Positions 22,401-33,815 are shown, counted from the first letter of the stretch. The stretch is 64,000 nt of DNA from Siphonodentalium dalli (GCA_032622095.1 CP136066.1:152977152-153041151), one strand, 5' to 3'. Program-made: numbers and translations. Notes: a model not told the origin generated them from the letters alone.

Positions 22401-25400
22401 GGCATTTGTAGAATGAGGTTCCCAGGCTAGCATAACCAAATACACCATCTGAGAACCTTATTCTGCTTAGGCCTCATCTTCTGGGAAGTATCTAGAGTCT
22501 CAAGATCTCATTCTGCTTAGGCCTCATCTTCTGGGAAGTATCTATAGTATCAAATTTACATTGTTGTTAGTTAAATTTCCCTTCTAGGAAGTTTCTGTAT
22601 CCCTTAATTTGCAGAAGATAAAATTCATGATTGAGGTGCCCAATGGGTGAACATCACCAATTTCAACTGGGGTACTTCAATCTTATTCTAGGTCTTCCAT
22701 AGCAGTTGAGGGCCTTATCAGAATGAGGTCCCCAGAGGGTGAATTTAGTGATACTAGCCCGCTGTGCAGGATATCGTCACTAAATTCACCCTCTGGGGAC
22801 CTCATTCTGCAAATAACAGACAGGCTATCTCAAGGCTTGATTGTATAATACAGTGTGTTGCTTGAGGCCAGACATGCACAATGTAGGAACAGACATGCTT
22901 TTAGTGATGCTATCCCACACAGCGGGCTAGCATCACCAAATTCACCATTTGGAGACCTCATTCTGCTTAGGCCTCATCTTCTGGGAAGTATCTATAGTAT
23001 CAAATTTACATTGTTGTTAATTAAATTTCCCTTCTAGGAAGTTTCTATATCCCCTAATTTGCAGAAGATAAAATTCATAATTGAGGGGCCCAATGGGTGA
23101 ACATCACCAACTTCAACTGGGGAAATTCAATTTTATTCTAGGTCTTCCATAGCAGTTGAGGGCCTTATCAGAATGAGGTCCCCAGAGGGTGAATTTAGCG
23201 TCACTAAATTCACCCTCTGGGGACCTCATTCTGCAAATGACAGACACACTATCACACTATTTCAAGGCTTGTTGTATAATACATTGTGTTGCTTGAGGCC
23301 AGGCATGCACAATGTAGGAACAGACACGCTTTTTGTGATGCTATCCCGCACAGCAGGCTAGCATCACCAAATTCACCCTCTGGCGACCTCATTCTGCTTA
23401 GGTCTCATCTTCTGGGAAGTATCTATAGTATCAAATTTACATTGTTGTTAGTTAAATTTCCTTTCTAGGAAGTTTCTATATCCCCTAATTTTCAGAAGAT
23501 AAAATTCATAAATGAGGTGCCCAATGGGTGAATATCACCAACTTCAACTGGGGAACTTAATTTTTATCCTTATCAGATTTGTGAAAATGGGATCACAAAG
23601 TCAAATAAGGGCAGAGCAAGAGACTTAACTATTTCACTACATAGTAATTCTTAAAATATGTTTGCAAGAACTTGTTGGCTTATATAGAATGGAATGTTCT
23701 TCCTTGACTGCAATTCAGATTTTTTTAATGGGGTCACCTGGTCAAATAGGGGCCAAGCGAAGGACAGTTTCCCTCTTAATATGCTTCCTTCACAAGGACC
23801 ATCAGGTCTATTTGACTGATATTTATGATATGTATGAAGGGTTCTTTGGTGTCTGGGATTCAAATTTATTCAGATGGAGTCACCGGGTTAAATAGGGTGG
23901 GACCAGGGACATAACTATATGTCTCTATAGTAATTCTTAAAATGTCTTCTCAAGAGAGTTTGGACTATTTAGCTTACATATAGTATGGAGGAATCAGGAG
24001 GATTCTTTAGTGACTGAGATTCAGATTTGTTAAAATGAGGTCAACCTGTCAAGAAATGGCAGGCTATGGGGAGTTAACACTTTTGTGTCTAATAAAATCA
24101 TCGAAATACCAAATTCATTAAAACATCTACCTTGGAACCACCTGACTGATTGGTCTGACATACATTTATTGTGTTTTGGGTCCATGGATAATTGGGCTTC
24201 AAACATGTTTAAATGGTTTTAGAAAAAGGCGCTTGTGAGATTGGAAATTTCCAACAATTGAGAAAGTTTGAGGTGTCGGTTGTGAAATTCCAACCTAAGA
24301 CTTGGGAGTCTGGATCCCGGTCGGGAGGGGACTTGTTGAGCTGGAGGAGGGGGGTGATCAGTAGTGTACAGTTGGCAATTTCAAGGTGGATTTTTACCAA
24401 GCTACATACTTGAAGTCTCTCTAGCCACATATCCTGTTTAAATCTACTTCTTTTAAAGTGATTATGAAAAGTGCTGACTGTTTTGGTCTCCAGAGTCCCA
24501 GTCTTATCAGTCTTTGCAGTCTGGTGAGCGACCCCACAGTCATTGACTGTCTTGTTAAAAAAAAGGGGGGTATACTTTTTTGCACCCGTCCGTCCGTGCG
24601 TCGTACTAGCCGTGCATCCGTCCGTATGGCCATCCGATGTCTGTTCATGTCATAACTTGAACAGTAGTGCTCGGATCTCAATGAAATTAGGTATGGATGT
24701 TCACTACTATGAGGACATTAAATAGAGGGTTCCATCGTTTTGTTCGGATTTTCCATTCTAGAGTTATTCATCTTTGTTTATCTGGAAATGTTGACTTTTT
24801 GGTCCGTCTGGTGTCTGTTCATGTCGTAACTTCAACATTTGTGCTGGGATCTCAATGAAATTTGGTATGGATGTTCACTACAATGAGGACATTCAATAGA
24901 GCATTCCATTGTTCTGTTCTGCTTTTCCATTCTAGAGTTATTCATGTTTGTTTATCTGGAAATGTTGGCTTTTTGGTCCATCCGATGTCTGTTCAGGTCA
25001 TAACTTGAATAGTAATGCTCGGATCTCAATGAAATTTCGTATGGATGTTCACCACTATGAGGACATTTAATGGCACATTCAACTGTTTTGTTTTGGTTTT
25101 TTGTTCTATAGTTATTCATCTTTGTTTATATGAAAATGCTGATTTTTGGGTCCATCTGTCTGAGTATAGCAGTCATAAGCTATAGATATGCCCACACTAG
25201 GCGGTATGCCACAAGAGGGTATGCACCGGACGACAGTCCATCTCTTGTTGTATCTAGAGTTCAGTAATAATTGACTCCTTAACCACGGCTGAATTATGGG
25301 TAACTTTTCAGGATTTAGTTGGAAAGATGGCTTGTTGCCATTCATCGGAAAGCTCTGTGAGAGCTTTCCGATGAATGGCAACAAGCCATATTTCCGACTA

Positions 25401-28400
25401 AATCCTTGAAAGTTACCCACAATTCTGCTGTGGTTAAGGAGTCGATTATTTAGGGCATTACTGTACTGTTGATGCAACTAAAAAAATTCAATTTTTGTTT
25501 AAATTAATGCCATATTTACTGGTTTATTCTAACACCTATTTCAGCAATTAAAGAAGTTGACGACCGGAGAAGAGGAGTCCTATCTTCGTATTCTTGTGGA
25601 GGGTGGAGGATGCTCTGGTTTCCAATACAAGTTCGAACTTGAACAGAGTTGTAAAGAAGACGACAAGTATTGACATATTTTCCAATTTAATGCAGCATAT
25701 CTACTTTTTTATATAAATTAAAAATTATACACTTTGAATGCAGGGTTCCCGCTGGACGAAAATTTTCTCTTGCCCAAATTTTTGCCAAATGAAATTATTT
25801 TTTGCCAAATTAAAAATATATTTGCCAAATTTAATTGCGCGTATAATTGGGGAAATTATCGTGATGTTATCTTTGTTAAAATCTAACCACAGGCACAGGT
25901 AAAATGAGCTACTAGAAAAGCAAGTTAGTATTATTAATAAATATCTGTGCGACACCTGCCTGGAAATTATGTTAATGTTGAAACACAGTCATCAAGCATA
26001 CATATTATTTCGCCTTGTATTACTGCTGAAATCAACGAACCATAAATTAATCTGTTGTCATTCACATTCGGCTGATTAACCTTTTGTCTTATACTCGCTG
26101 GTAATATAATGCTGACATCATAAATATGTGCTATATAATGTGTCCATTAATATGCATTGTTACAATGACTACACGCATCCATAATCCAAACGGACAAAGG
26201 GAGGATTAACTGTCAAAACAAATTAATAATTACCTTTTGCGGTATCTACATTGAGATCATGTTACAAAGTACTTACAACAGCCTCAATGAAAAATTTACA
26301 GAACATAACACTGCTGACTGCGCTACATGTAAATTGATAGATTTCTTGTTTTGGTTTCCCATTGTATTGTCTCTAATTCGGCACACATAATGAATAACCC
26401 ACGTCTGATGATGTTTTATGACTCGATAGTTAACATCCCATAATTAAAAACACACTTGCCAAAATATTTGCCAAATGAAAATATTTTTTGCCATTGGCAA
26501 ATTTGGCATGTGGCAGCGCGAACCCTGTTTGAATAGTGTCAATAATTCAAGATTTGACAGCATCCAAATGTTTATGGTTTGGACTTGTTACAGGGCTGAA
26601 GTTGACAGAATGTTTCTAATTATCTTAACTGCATCCTAGGATTCACACTTGTCAATAAGATCTGTTGTCCAATTTGTTTTGCCAATTTTTGGTCACTTTT
26701 TCAGAAGCTTTCTCCATACTGATCACTACTTGACAAAACCATGATTGAGCCTGTCTCACAAGGGACTAATAGCGACACACAGTGTCAAACTGGAAAGGCT
26801 GTCGCAATTGGCTTTTATCTACTGATTGTTTATACAGAAACGGCTGGACCATCGGAGCTGAAAATTTGCACATATGAGTAATTTGACCCAGGGAATCTTG
26901 TTAGATAGGGCACTGATAATTATTTAAAATAATTATACACATTTACACAGAATTGCTGCAATCTGGTCGGTAAAACTGAAACACGTTGATAAATTTACCC
27001 ATAGAGTATCATGAGATAGATGCCGTTGACCTCAGATGACTTAAAGGGGCATATATGAAAAATAATTCCTTATGTAGGAAAATTGTTACAGATGGGTCTC
27101 CTTACCAGGGGAATGGCATGGGATAGTTGCATCTTCTCATGTCCATCCAAGAATAATGGCTGAACTGAGAATATAACATTACTTACTTACCTTTGAGCTC
27201 AGATGACTTAAAGTGGGACTAATAGCATTTATTATCATTCCAGAAGTTATGTGGGAAAATTGGTGGCCGATTTTAAATAACAGTCTAACACCTCTATCCC
27301 GATTCCATTTACGTCCTGTATAAACATAACGCAACATACATGTAACCTCTGACTAATACTCTTCCTATCATACAACTCATCTGCAACAATTATTCTACTC
27401 TTTATTGCTCATATTTGCCCCTTTAAGTCATCTTAGGTCAATGACATCTATCACATTATACTCAACAGGTCAATTTATCCTTGCGTTTCAATTTTCACCA
27501 ACCAGATGGCATAAATTTTGGATATATAATTAATTATTTAATTTAATTGATTATTAGTGTCCCTTTAAGACATCTGATGTCAATAGGACCTATACAAATA
27601 AGATCCCCCTGGGTCATATTACTCATATGTATAAATTTTCAGTTCCAAGGGTCCAGCCATTTCTGTATAAGTAAACAATCAGTAGATAAAAACCAATTGC
27701 CAATGTATTGAACTTAAATCTGACTATTTGATTTGGTTTTAATAACAAATTTAATGTATTAAGTGTAATACTAGTCAGACTTGACTGGGCCATCTTCTAT
27801 ATGTACAATGTATACAATAAAAAAACAAAAATATATCAACTTTTATAACAGTGAAATAATGAATAAATTACCAGATCGAAACTTTATTCTTCTTTGTCAC
27901 CACTACTACTGTCACTTGGGAAGGTTCAACTTGTTGCTTTTGCAACCTTGTGTATATGTATCCAATAGCTTTAGGAAAAAAACTCCTATACATACAAAAA
28001 TGCCGAGGATAAACACTCAGCTGGGAAAAATATTGAATAGCACTCTCCATAAATCTCAGATAGGAAGTAGTATTGGAGTTCAACAGGTGCAGAAATAATG
28101 TATTTTGTACAACACAGGTGAACATACTATCTAACAAGATTCCCTGGGTCAAATTACTCATATGTGCAAATTTTCAGCTCCGATGGTCCAGCCGTTTCTG
28201 TATAAACAATCAGTAGATAAAAGTCAATTGCGACAGCCTTTCAAGTGTGACACTGTGTGTCGCTAGTAGTCCCTTGTGAGACAGGCTCAATCATGGTTTG
28301 TCAAGTAGTGATCAGTATGGAGAAAGCTTCTGAAAAAGTTACCAAATCAGAGCAAAAATTGGCAAAAAAAATTGGACAACAGATCTTATTGACAAGTGTG

Positions 28401-28977
28401 AATCCTAGGATGCAGTTAAGATAATTAGAAACATTCTGTCAACTTCAGCCCTGTAACAAGTCCAAACCATAAACATTTGGATGCTGTCAAATCTTGAATC
28501 ATTGACACTATTCAAACAGGGTTCGTGCTGCCACTTGCCAGCCAAATCATGTTGCTGGAAAGATAAAATAATTTTTTTTGGATGAATTTAGACTGGTTTT
28601 TGTAGTGTGTGATAAAAAACCACCCAGCGGTGCTTATTTTAAGGGGGCAGCAGTGTCTGTGAAACAGATTATTAACTTTATGTGCCCGAAGACTAAATAG
28701 GCACTTTATGAAATTTAATATTATGGATATATTCAACAATGGTTTGATGAATAACCACTGATAATTAAGTACTATTATTTTGCTATTATTTCTCTCTTCC
28801 AGAGTGTTTCATAGAGATGGTGTGAAGGTGATCATTGATGTTGATTCACTGGACTTTGTTAAGGGTGCTATAGTGGAGTATCATGAAGAACTCATCCGAT
28901 CTTCATTCAGAATAATAGACAACCCAAAAGCCGAGCAGGGATGTTCATGTGGAGCGTCCTTCTCTCTCAAGTTATAG
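19268..28977 (+). CDS. ISCA2: Iron-sulfur cluster assembly 2 homolog, mitochondrial (3 coding exons)
   Basis: Coding exons 19268-19400, 25545-25666 and 28803-28977 join in frame into a 142-residue protein. ISCA2 is an A-type Fe-S carrier that, with ISCA1 and IBA57, helps make [4Fe-4S] clusters in the mitochondrial matrix for lipoate synthase, aconitase and respiratory complex I. Seen: an N-terminus with R8, R15 and K18 and no acidic residue before D25, fitting a targeting peptide; the A-type fold from about residue 37; and the three cluster-ligand cysteines in GGGCSGF (C67) and GCSCG (C132 and C134). The C-terminus SFSLKL is also typical. The ATG at 19269 is chosen because it follows the acceptor directly and gives a normal family length. 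An upstream non-coding exon is implied by the TTTCAG acceptor at 19262-19267. The introns are 6.1 and 3.1 kb and full of repeats. Confidence 0.93.
19920..20138. mobile_element. TTAA-type family G element, left half
   Basis: It is preceded by TTAA (19916-19919) and begins AGATGCATTTTCCGAATTAA, matching the left end of 47495-47914. It breaks off after GATGAAGATGATT. It lies in ISCA2 intron 1. Confidence 0.6.
20155..20266. mobile_element. TA-flanked palindromic MITE (family B), right half
   Basis: It matches the right arm of the complete copies, from GAAAGCTTTCCGATGAATGG to GGGCATTACTG, followed by TA. The left arm is absent. It lies in ISCA2 intron 1. Confidence 0.7.
20494..20559. repeat. Family C palindromic repeat, short copy
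   Basis: The arms GCAGAACGAGGTCCCCAGAG and the reverse-complement end TCTGAGGACCTCATTCTGC meet across a short centre. Confidence 0.7.
21216..21308. repeat. Family C palindromic repeat
   Basis: The outer arms GCAGAATGAGGTTCCCAGAG and ATGTGACCTCATTCTGC are present; the centre is diverged. Confidence 0.65.
21378..21900. repeat. Dispersed repeat block, reverse orientation
   Basis: It begins AGCTCACCTGAGACGAAG, then a GTCGTCCGTCTGTCCGTC tract, then three diverged sub-units with GATTTGTTCAAATGAGGTCA. It is the reverse complement of the 11985-12480 type block and lies in ISCA2 intron 1. Confidence 0.7.
22408..23570. repeat. Family C array, about 2.5 tandem units of ~430-460 bp
   Basis: The run CATTCTGCTTAGGCCTCATC recurs near 22459, 22502, 22961 and 23391. 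Each unit holds a palindromic GCAGAATGAGGTCCCCAGAG core, the ...GGGAAGTATCTATAG... flank and a CCAATGGGTGAACATCACC segment. Perfect or near-perfect palindromes occur at about 22719-22809 and 23169-23234. The short duplication at 22459 and 22502 looks like local slippage. Confidence 0.75.
23571..24330. repeat. Dispersed repeat block, inverted partner of 6615-7300
   Basis: The segment from TGAAAATGGGATCACAAAG-like sub-units to the GACTTGGGAGTCTGG end matches the reverse complement of the block starting at 6615, including the unusual AATTTCCAACAATTGAGAAAG stretch. It lies in ISCA2 intron 1. Confidence 0.7.
24641..25165. repeat. Tandem repeat, three units of 174 bp
   Basis: Units start with CTGTTCATGTCATAACTTGA-like sequence at 24641, 24815 and 24989. 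Each contains GGATCTCAATGAAATT and TATGGATGTTCAC. A CCGTCCGTCC-rich tract precedes the array. It lies in ISCA2 intron 1. Confidence 0.75.
25262..25463. mobile_element. TA-flanked palindromic MITE (family B)
   Basis: It is a nearly complete palindrome from CAGTAATAATTGACTCC, missing a few terminal bases on the left, to GATTATTTAGGGCATTACTG followed by TA. It ends only 81 bp before the second ISCA2 coding exon, close to the branch-point region. Confidence 0.8.
25545..25666 (+). CDS. ISCA2: ISCA2 second coding exon
   Basis: The acceptor CTATTTCAG precedes [20 protein letters not shown]. The exon contains the first ligand cysteine in [11 protein letters not shown] and ends after the first two bases of a Lys codon at the donor GTATTG. 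It has 122 bases, phase 0 in and phase 2 out. Confidence 0.93.
25741..26527. mobile_element. Non-autonomous hAT element, 787 bp
   Basis: The ends are CAGGGTTCCCGCTG and CAGCGCGAACCCTG, flanked by TTTGAATG (25733-25740) and TTTGAATA (26528-26535), an 8 bp duplication with one change. Near both ends TTTGCCAAAT-type motifs occur repeatedly, like the subterminal transposase-binding repeats of hAT elements. There is no transposase frame. It is in ISCA2 intron 2, 74 bp after the second coding exon. Confidence 0.8.
26512..28533. repeat. Large inverted repeat, ~400 bp arms, in ISCA2 intron 2
   Basis: The left arm (about 26512-26908) matches the reverse complement of the right arm (about 28128-28533). 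Shared stretches include GGTTTGGACTTGTTACAGGG and CCATCGGAGCTGAAAATTTG. A third partial copy lies at about 27593-27700. Both arms include the hAT terminus (CGAACCCTG) plus its neighbouring sequence, so the duplicated unit extends past the transposon edge. Confidence 0.75.
28803..28977 (+). CDS. ISCA2: ISCA2 last coding exon
   Basis: The acceptor CTCTTCCAG precedes an A that completes the Lys codon, then [20 protein letters not shown] and later ELIRSSF. The paired ligand cysteines lie in [13 protein letters not shown], followed by TAG at 28975-28977. A hAT element begins only 38 bp after the stop, so the 3' UTR either contains that element or is very short. Confidence 0.95.
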
Positions 28978-29014
28978 CACAAGTAACTTCTCTTGTGGCT
29001 TTATTGATTTAACC

Positions 29015-29807
29015 TAGGGCCCAGCGAATCAAGGATTTTCATTTCGAATCGAATCGGGTAAGAGATTCAAAATTGCATCAAATCTTGAATTGAATCATTA
29101 TATCAAGTGTATTTATCAACAGTGAAGAGGTGGATCAGTTCGGTAAACACTATGATAGCTGTAATGAACCGAAAACCTATTAATAACTGATCACCAATGG
29201 ATTGTATATTACCTGACAATATTACTGCGTCTTCTGTGGAATATGCATGCATCTCATTTTCCTAATAAATACGAATGGATTTCAATGCAATGTGTTGTGG
29301 ATGGGGAGTAACTCTTACAATGTTCTTTCAAACTTTTGGTAGTCATCAAACTTCATCGATCTCAGTGTTGTACTGAAATCTGCCACTTGAATTGTATCAT
29401 GTTGAACTCTTTGACCTATGGCTGTATACCGGTATATGGGATGGAGACTTGAGGTTTTCCCTAATGACTTTGGCTGTAATTCCCTTGTGACATTCAACTC
29501 CTGGAATCCCGGTTTGGTTTACATCATTCTTACTAGGATTATAATGAATTAAATAATTTGGCTGTCTATTTATAGATCATTTTCGACAGTGTCATCTGTC
29601 TGTGCATGTGTTTGCTTGTATCGCAAAGTTCATAGCACAAGAGCAATGTTGTAAATACTCTAGCTGTAGCCTATAGAAACCATGGGAATGCAGTCAATGT
29701 ACCTGAGAGAACAGATTTGATAAAATTCAAATCAGGACAGCCGATTTCGAATTGAACTAGACAAATGATTCTGAATCGCATCAAATCGAATTATTCGCAG
29801 GGCTCTA
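29015..29807. mobile_element. Non-autonomous hAT element, 793 bp, after ISCA2
   Basis: The ends TAGGGCCCAGCGAAT and ATTCGCAGGGCTCTA are imperfect inverted repeats. They are flanked by ATTTAACC (29007-29014) and ATTTAGCC (29808-29815), an 8 bp duplication with one change. It contains several AATCGAATC-like runs near both ends. It inserted at the edge of the MITE at 29814-30154. Confidence 0.75.
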
Positions 29808-29813
29808 ATTTAG

Positions 29814-30154
29814 CCCTTTCTATACAAAATTGATTATCCCATTCAGTTATAAAAGTATACATTGTAATGGTCTATTCATCTGGAGGGGGTTTTCAGGAAA
29901 AATAAGCAGCCGACAGATAATACAAGTACAGAAGGAGTCCTATTTGTTTTTTTTTTGTATAAATAAGTTTATTGCAAATAAAATAAGCAATGAGTCAGAC
30001 AACAGGTACGAAGACCTATATAAGTCCGACTCAACATAATATAAATTACCAAGAAAATTCACATCCTATTTGTTGGAGAGAAATGTTCAGATAATTATTA
30101 TCTGATCATTTCCTCAGTGAAATACTTGTCAATGAGTATTTAGTATAGAAAGGG
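29814..30154. mobile_element. TTAA-type MITE, family D
   Basis: The ends are CCCTTTCTATAC and GTATAGAAAGGG. The original left flank TTAA survives in the left copy of the hAT target duplication (29009-29012), and TTTTAA follows the right end. Internal parts such as TTATAAAAGTATACATTG recur at about 40840, 45623 and 63593. Confidence 0.65.
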
Positions 30155-30618
30155 TTTTAAATGTGATGTGCAATAAATAACTTAGAACAGATTGTTTCCC
30201 TTCTGCAAGCTCTCATTGTGCATATATGTTCTAATTTGGTGGATTTGTGCAATGTGCACGTACCTGCCATGTGGAAGGTTCTAATAATTCAAGAATGACA
30301 TCAGCTTTATTGCAACTTGTCAGTGGAGTAAATGGGTCAACCTCGCCTTGATTCTTTACAAATTCATCTACCTTTTTTTACTTGGGACAGTTTTGTTCCG
30401 AGTGAATGTGATATTAATGTTTTTATTTAATATATTTCATTTTATTCTATACATGAATAATAAATCTTGGAAATAGAACAGTATTTTTATACCCACTGTA
30501 ACAAAGTTCCGTCCATGGGCAACATCAATCAAGCTTGTATTCCTTAATTTTTCAGTCAATTTCTTTAAAAACTTGGCACAGATATTTAGTACCATAGAAA
30601 CCTTCGCACCTGCAATTA

Positions 30619-30808
30619 CAGTAATGCCCTAAATAATCGACTCCTTAACCACAGCAGAATTTTGGGTAATTTTTCAGGATTTAGTCAGAAATATGGCTTG
30701 CTGCCATTCATCAGAAAGCTCTCACTCAAGCCATATTTCCAACTAAATCCTGAAAAATTGCCCATAATTCTGCTGTGGTTAAGGAGTCGATTATTTAGGG
30801 CATTACTG
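30619..30808. mobile_element. TA-flanked palindromic MITE (family B), complete
   Basis: The whole 190 bp is a near-perfect palindrome from CAGTAATGCCCTAAATAATC to its reverse complement, flanked by TA on both sides. A CAGT-type terminus and TA duplication fit Tc1/mariner-type elements. A 73-codon frame across it is a palindrome artefact. Confidence 0.85.
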
Positions 30809-31440
30809 TATGAGGTCCGGTTTTGTTTTGTGGAATTATTCTTTTTCAGCTATCAGAGTAATAGAGAATATCTGAAATCATAGAAACATTTCCTCCCCCA
30901 TTTTGCTTCCAGAATGCAACAGAATTCAAACTAAGATCTAGAGTTTTTCCCCCTTCCATTGTAATAGTAGACTGCAGTACATGGCATATATTTTATATAC
31001 ATCTAATGTGATCTCGGGATTCGAAAATTAAGTGGACCTTTAAAACTTCCATGCGATGATCTTCTGATCCCTGACACGATTTGTGGTTGGCTGGACTATC
31101 GAACACGTAGCTGTTCAATAGACTAGGTTCACTCATACTGTGCACATATCATTCCCTCCCAGGGAATGACCATCCCTCCCAGGCAATGACCAAACAAACA
31201 AACGATTTATTTCAAAAGCACTTTATTTATAACTATGCTTCTGTTTGTTCTCAATCTAAATGAATTCTACAGACTGTCATGCTATTGCTTTGTCTTGTCG
31301 CAAACTGGGGAATCACTGTGCAGCGACATTGCGAATTAAATATCATAAAACAGCTCCAAGCATTCACAAGAAATTAAAACAGTTCATTTTTAGATAATTT
31401 CTCTAATCAATTTTGTTGGCCAAAAATTACCTCACTTTAA

Positions 31441-31638
31441 CCCTTTCAGTGCCAAGTCCGATTTTTGTATTAACCCATATTTCCTTCATAATTTTTCAAA
31501 TTTATTGATTATAATAATGTGATACATTGATGGAAAGAGCTCTTTCCATCAATGTATCACATTATTATAATCAATAAATTTGAAAAATGATCAAAGAAAT
31601 ATGGGTTGATACAAAAATCGGACTTGGCACTGAAAGGG
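31441..31638. mobile_element. TTAA-flanked palindromic MITE (family A), complete
   Basis: It is a 198 bp almost perfect palindrome with no loop, centred on AGAGCTCT. The ends are CCCTTTCAGTGCCAAGTCC and its complement, bounded by TTAA (31437-31440 and 31639-31642). CCC-type termini with TTAA duplication suggest a piggyBac-like mobiliser; that is inference. Confidence 0.88.
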
Positions 31639-32111
31639 TTAAGCTTACTTGGTACAATTCCAATGAACGATACTGCATGCAGAACATATTTTAAAAAGTA
31701 AGTATCCTGGCAAACACATTTCACGCCAGTGCAGTTGCTTTTATCTTTATATTCAATTATGATATTTGCCAAATAATCTGGGGTCTAAATTTGATCCCAA
31801 AGAACACGATTATTTTTCACTGCACAGAATCTCTGGTTCTATCTGCACAGTATTTGGCATAAAGATGTGAAAAGTTCAATAAATTTTAAATATTATACTT
31901 TTTTTTTTTCATCTTGTGAAACTTGGAGAGAATTTACGATATTTTGCACAAAATGCTGTATATATAACTCTCTCAAATTGGTTTAAATTAAAGAAAAATA
32001 CTCTCAACTGCACAATAACCACATACGAATAAAGAGAGAATGATGTGAGAGAATGAATTTAATAGGCCGAGGAGTGATACAGAAGGTCAATAAAAGATGA
32101 AATGCTTTGAA

Positions 32112-32297
32112 AAGTAATGCCCTACATAATCGACTCCTTAACCACAGCAGAATTATGGGTAATTTTTCAGGATTTAGTTGGAAATATGGCTTCTTGCCAT
32201 TCATCGGAAAGCTCTCAAGCCATTTTTCCGACTAAATCCTGAAAAATTACCCATAATTCTGCTGTGGTTAAGGAGTCGATTATTTAGGGCATTACTG
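32112..32297. mobile_element. TA-flanked palindromic MITE (family B)
   Basis: It is a full palindromic copy beginning AGTAATGCCCTACATAATCG and ending GGGCATTACTG before TA. The arms contain CAGCAGAATTATGGGTAATT and its complement. Confidence 0.85.
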
Positions 32298-33195
32298 TAA
32301 GAGTCGGCTGGGACAAAAATCCCAAAATTGAGTGAGAACATTGATGAAAAATTTGTTTGAACTAGACAATAATTGACATCAATTGTTTAGTTTGTGTACT
32401 GAATATTAAATCAGAATGCACAATTTTCATGGATGCTTGCTGTTAATAAATTTTATTTGCCCAGTTATGAAAGTTGAAACCATGCTAAGGTTAGGTCAGA
32501 ACCATATACAATTTACACATGGAAAAAATTTGCTACGAATTGTCTTCATATCACAAATACAGTTTTCATAGTAATAAGTGTGATCATAATGCTAATATTC
32601 TGATGAAAGCCTGAGAGAGGAAGTGGTGCGACAGTTAATACAGAGGTTTAGATTTAAAACTTTTTATTTTGCCAGTCAAGCATCATTAGACTACACCGTT
32701 CCTTATGGTACGATGGGAGATCTTGTATAATAGCTCAACTATCACTTGTTGATAAACTCCACACGCCAAGTGTGAATTATACGTATGAGTAGCGGCCTTT
32801 ATTTAATGCTGCCTATAGTATGGCAAGTTTCGTGTCTCGGAGACAAACAATGAAACCACCGTGGAATGTTGCTCAGATATTGTTTGGAAATAGAACATAA
32901 AATATCCGACTGCCAAGTCACAAATGCTTGTTAAAAGTTTTTTTGCAGTGGATTATGGTGGTCCAGAGCACCATTCTGAAGAATCCACTGGCTGCCTTGG
33001 GGAATTTGAGAAATTGGTGTTAATTCAAAATGGCAATTCTTTAACACAAAGTGATGCTTTCTACTGGAATGAAACAGAAAAGCATAGCACTAGCACAAGG
33101 ATAAATATTCTTAGGATCTATGCGTGCTATTTCAAACAAGTGTATGTGATAGTGTTATTTCAGTACACCTCGTCAGTTACAAGTAATCTACATAA

Positions 33196-33372
33196 CCCTT
33201 TCAGTGCCAAGTCCGATTTATTGATTTTATTGATTATAATAATGTGATACATTGATGGAAAGAGCTCTTAGAGCTCTTTCCATCAATGTATCACATTATT
33301 ATAATCAATAAATTTGAAAAATGATCAAGGAAATATGGGTTGATACAAAAATCGGACTTGGCACTGAAAAGG
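33196..33372. mobile_element. TTAA-type palindromic MITE (family A), left arm shortened
   Basis: The ends CCCTTTCAGTGCCAAGTCC and GGACTTGGCACTGAAAAGG are present. The right flank is TTAA (33373-33376), while the left flank is ATAA. The left arm lacks about 20 bp relative to the complete copy. Confidence 0.8.
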
Positions 33373-33740
33373 TTAACAATGAGCTGCTGAACGGGATTTT
33401 GAACTGCGCTGGATGTTCGGTTGAATGGTGTTCCCTCTATGTCAGATGACTGGACAATGCAATGCGGGCACAGAATTCTGTTATATTATGCTTGATGGGC
33501 GAAGTTAGATTTAAAAAAAAATATATAAACCTCCACAATATCTGTTGCACAATTTTGAGTATGAAGTAAATGCCAGATTACTTCATTATAGTTTGATATA
33601 TTATGTTCAATTTTGTCCTGTTATTTGAAGAGGCTGCACATCCTTAGCACATTGTTGCACGTCGCGGTTCAGGTTCGACGATGGATAGTCCTCATTTCGG
33701 AAATGAATGCAAATTCGGCATATTTTTATTTTTTGTTTAA

Positions 33741-33815
33741 CCCTTTCATGATGGCAACTGCGCTGGTGCAGCATTTACCCTTTCATGACGGGAGCTGTGC
33801 TGGTGCAGCATTAAA
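33741..33815. repeat. Two tandem left ends of a family E TTAA element
   Basis: TTAA (33737-33740) is followed by CCCTTTCATGATGGCAACTG, and about 38 bp later the similar CCCTTTCATGACGGGAGCTG appears. Both are followed by GCTGGTGCAGCATT. They match the left end of 51297-51547. Confidence 0.65.

Noticed and set aside
24541-24725. Overlapping frames on both strands near 24421-24725 read as a possible small gene.
   Set aside because: They cover a CCGTCCGTCC-rich repeat head and the first unit of the 174 bp tandem repeat.
24641-25165. Three regular repeats considered as a CRISPR-like array.
   Set aside because: Units of 174 bp are contiguous and similar throughout, without short repeats and unique spacers; the setting is a eukaryotic intron.
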